Of a stretch of DNA of 5,074 nucleotides, positions 4,478 to 5,074 are shown piece after piece. The DNA is from CAYMKL01 sp964390805 (GTDB lineage: Bacteria > Chloroflexota > Anaerolineae > VGOG01). How positions within the stretch are numbered: position 1 is the stretch's first letter; every line of letters starts with the position of its first letter. The notes below the pieces were generated by a model. The model ran no database searches. It saw only the letters and a list, made by a program, of their open reading frames with translations, and was not told the DNA's origin. The position numbers and the translations under genes were made by a program. Location: assembly GCA_964390805.1 (NCBI GenBank), contig CAYMKL010000227.1, positions 1 to 5,074 on the forward strand. Reading direction: 5' to 3'.

Positions 4478-4693
4478 TCAGGTTTCGTTGAACAGCAAGG
4501 TGATACGCCTGCGAAGCTGCTCATACAAGTCGTTGTGGGCCTCTTCAATGTTGGCCTTGGGCACAACGTCGGCCCTGGCTGACAGTTCGATGGTACGCCA
4601 GCCGTGCTTAGGGTACTCTCTTGAGGCCCGCAGGACCACCCCGATCTCTCTGACCTGATAGCCTGCTCCTTGGCCCACAATGTGCGTGTTCAT
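4478..4693 (-). CDS. Small alpha/beta-like protein of unknown function, 71 aa
   Basis: The start is ATG at 4693-4691, with AGGAGG at 4699-4704 (5-nt spacing); an upstream in-frame ATG at 4714 precedes that site and is not preferred. The order looks like strand (GYQVREIGVVLRA), turn, strand (WRTIELSARADVV), then a helix (NIEEAHNDLYEQLRRRITLL). The pattern of an 'E-[IV]-G-V' strand, an 'R-x-x-E-x-S-x-x-A' strand and a C-terminal helix recalls small uncharacterised phage or accessory proteins, but this is memory, not a search. It is 17 bp from the next gene and 28 bp from the previous stop, so it belongs to the same operon. Confidence 0.75.
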   Translation of the reverse strand: MNTHIVGQGAGYQVREIGVVLRASREYPKHGWRTIELSARADVVPKANIEEAHNDLYEQLRRRITLLFNET

Positions 4694-4721
4694 TTCACCC
4701 TCCTTTCTTGTCATTCATGGG

Positions 4722-4985
4722 TTAGAACAGTGCGAGTTGCACGCTCTGCCTAGGGTCAATGGGGATGACCCCGACCAGAGAGACCTGCGGCGCCGCGGCG
4801 ATCTCGCGTTCGATGATCACCGGCGCGTCGTCCCCCAGCAGCCAGCCTGAGCCTTCGACAGCCTGGTGGTGTTGCACGAACAGCTCCCCCAGGTCGGGGA
4901 TGGCTGTGTTGGCCACCACTTCCCGCGCCAGTTCCTCCAGGAAGCTCCCTCCCACACCAGCCTGGGATACCAGGGCCCCGGCCAC
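4722..4985 (-). CDS. Unrecognised protein, 5' end unresolved
   Basis: The reading frame is open from 5027 to the TAA at 4724-4722. The only standard in-frame start is GTG at 4985, which has no ribosome binding site, and the codons before it (VAAAQLLYGDD) look coding. An ATA at 5024-5022 would give I/M-KVAAAQLLYGDD but ATA is a rare start, so the gene may begin there, be cut by a deletion or frameshift, or have a sequencing error. The protein reads GGSFLEELAREVVANTAIPD then LGELFVQHHQAVEGSGWLLG and DDAPVIIEREIAAA: an alpha/beta protein without membrane spans. No family is recognised. It is the first gene of the right operon in the window, 28 bp before the 71-aa gene. Confidence 0.6.
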   Translation of the reverse strand: MAGALVSQAGVGGSFLEELAREVVANTAIPDLGELFVQHHQAVEGSGWLLGDDAPVIIEREIAAAPQVSLVGVIPIDPRQSVQLALF

Positions 4986-5042
4986 GTCGTCACCGTAGAG
5001 TAGTTGGGCGGCAGCTACTTTTATAGTTTATATGGAGAATGA

Positions 5043-5072
5043 TTGGCACTCGCTGGAGGATTGGTGTAGAAT
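5043..5072 (+). promoter_or_regulatory. Possible rightward promoter at the right edge
   Basis: TTGGCA (5043-5048) and TAGAAT (5067-5072) each differ from the -35 and -10 consensus at one position, with an 18-bp spacer. They point out of the window on the plus strand. With the minus-strand gene at 4722-4985 this would make the end a divergent promoter region. Two near-consensus boxes in about 90 bp can arise by chance, and no gene downstream is visible. Confidence 0.3.
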
Positions 5073-5074
5073 AG

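Overview
The window looks like part of a bacteriophage or prophage genome, or a phage-derived region, from a moderately GC-rich bacterium. The evidence is a run of small, tightly packed genes all on the minus strand, near-perfect AGGAGG ribosome binding sites in front of most of them, two tail-fibre-like paralogues, a holin-like membrane cassette and several unrecognised small proteins. No rRNA, tRNA, transposase, integrase or CRISPR array was seen. The host cannot be fixed from the sequence.

Transcription runs right to left, so genes are best read from high to low coordinates. Right block (about 5027 to 3184): an unrecognised protein with no clear start (4722-4985), then four small genes (71-aa alpha/beta-like protein; 86-aa unknown; 101-aa zinc-ribbon protein; 70-aa ribbon-helix-helix-like protein), and finally an 83-aa conserved-looking protein. 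A strong rho-independent terminator (3138-3177) closes this block. Between the last two genes lies a cluster of CCTGTAC/GTACAGG repeats.

Middle (3137 to 2356): about 780 bp without a convincing gene. It holds four copies of a short dispersed motif (minus-strand core AAACAGTYRG; two copies lie in a 22-bp repeat spaced 44 bp), small inverted repeats and, at its left edge, a perfect consensus sigma-70-type promoter (TTGACA, 17 bp, TATAAT) pointing left. A fifth motif copy lies at 3592-3608.

Left block (2355 to 1): a promoter-proximal 120-aa protein, a 233-aa tail-fibre/receptor-binding-like protein, a possible mini-ORF, a 60-aa single-span membrane protein, a 167-aa exported or multi-span holin-like protein, and the first 100 codons of a second tail-fibre-like paralogue that runs off the left edge. 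The two membrane proteins share a C-terminal module. The block reads as a late host-recognition and membrane/lysis cassette; this functional link is inferred from context.

The points most worth following are the shared C-terminal module of the two membrane proteins, the duplicated tail-fibre N-terminal domain, the dispersed AAACAGTYRG motif, and the in-frame 15/18-bp repeats just behind the ribbon-helix-helix gene.
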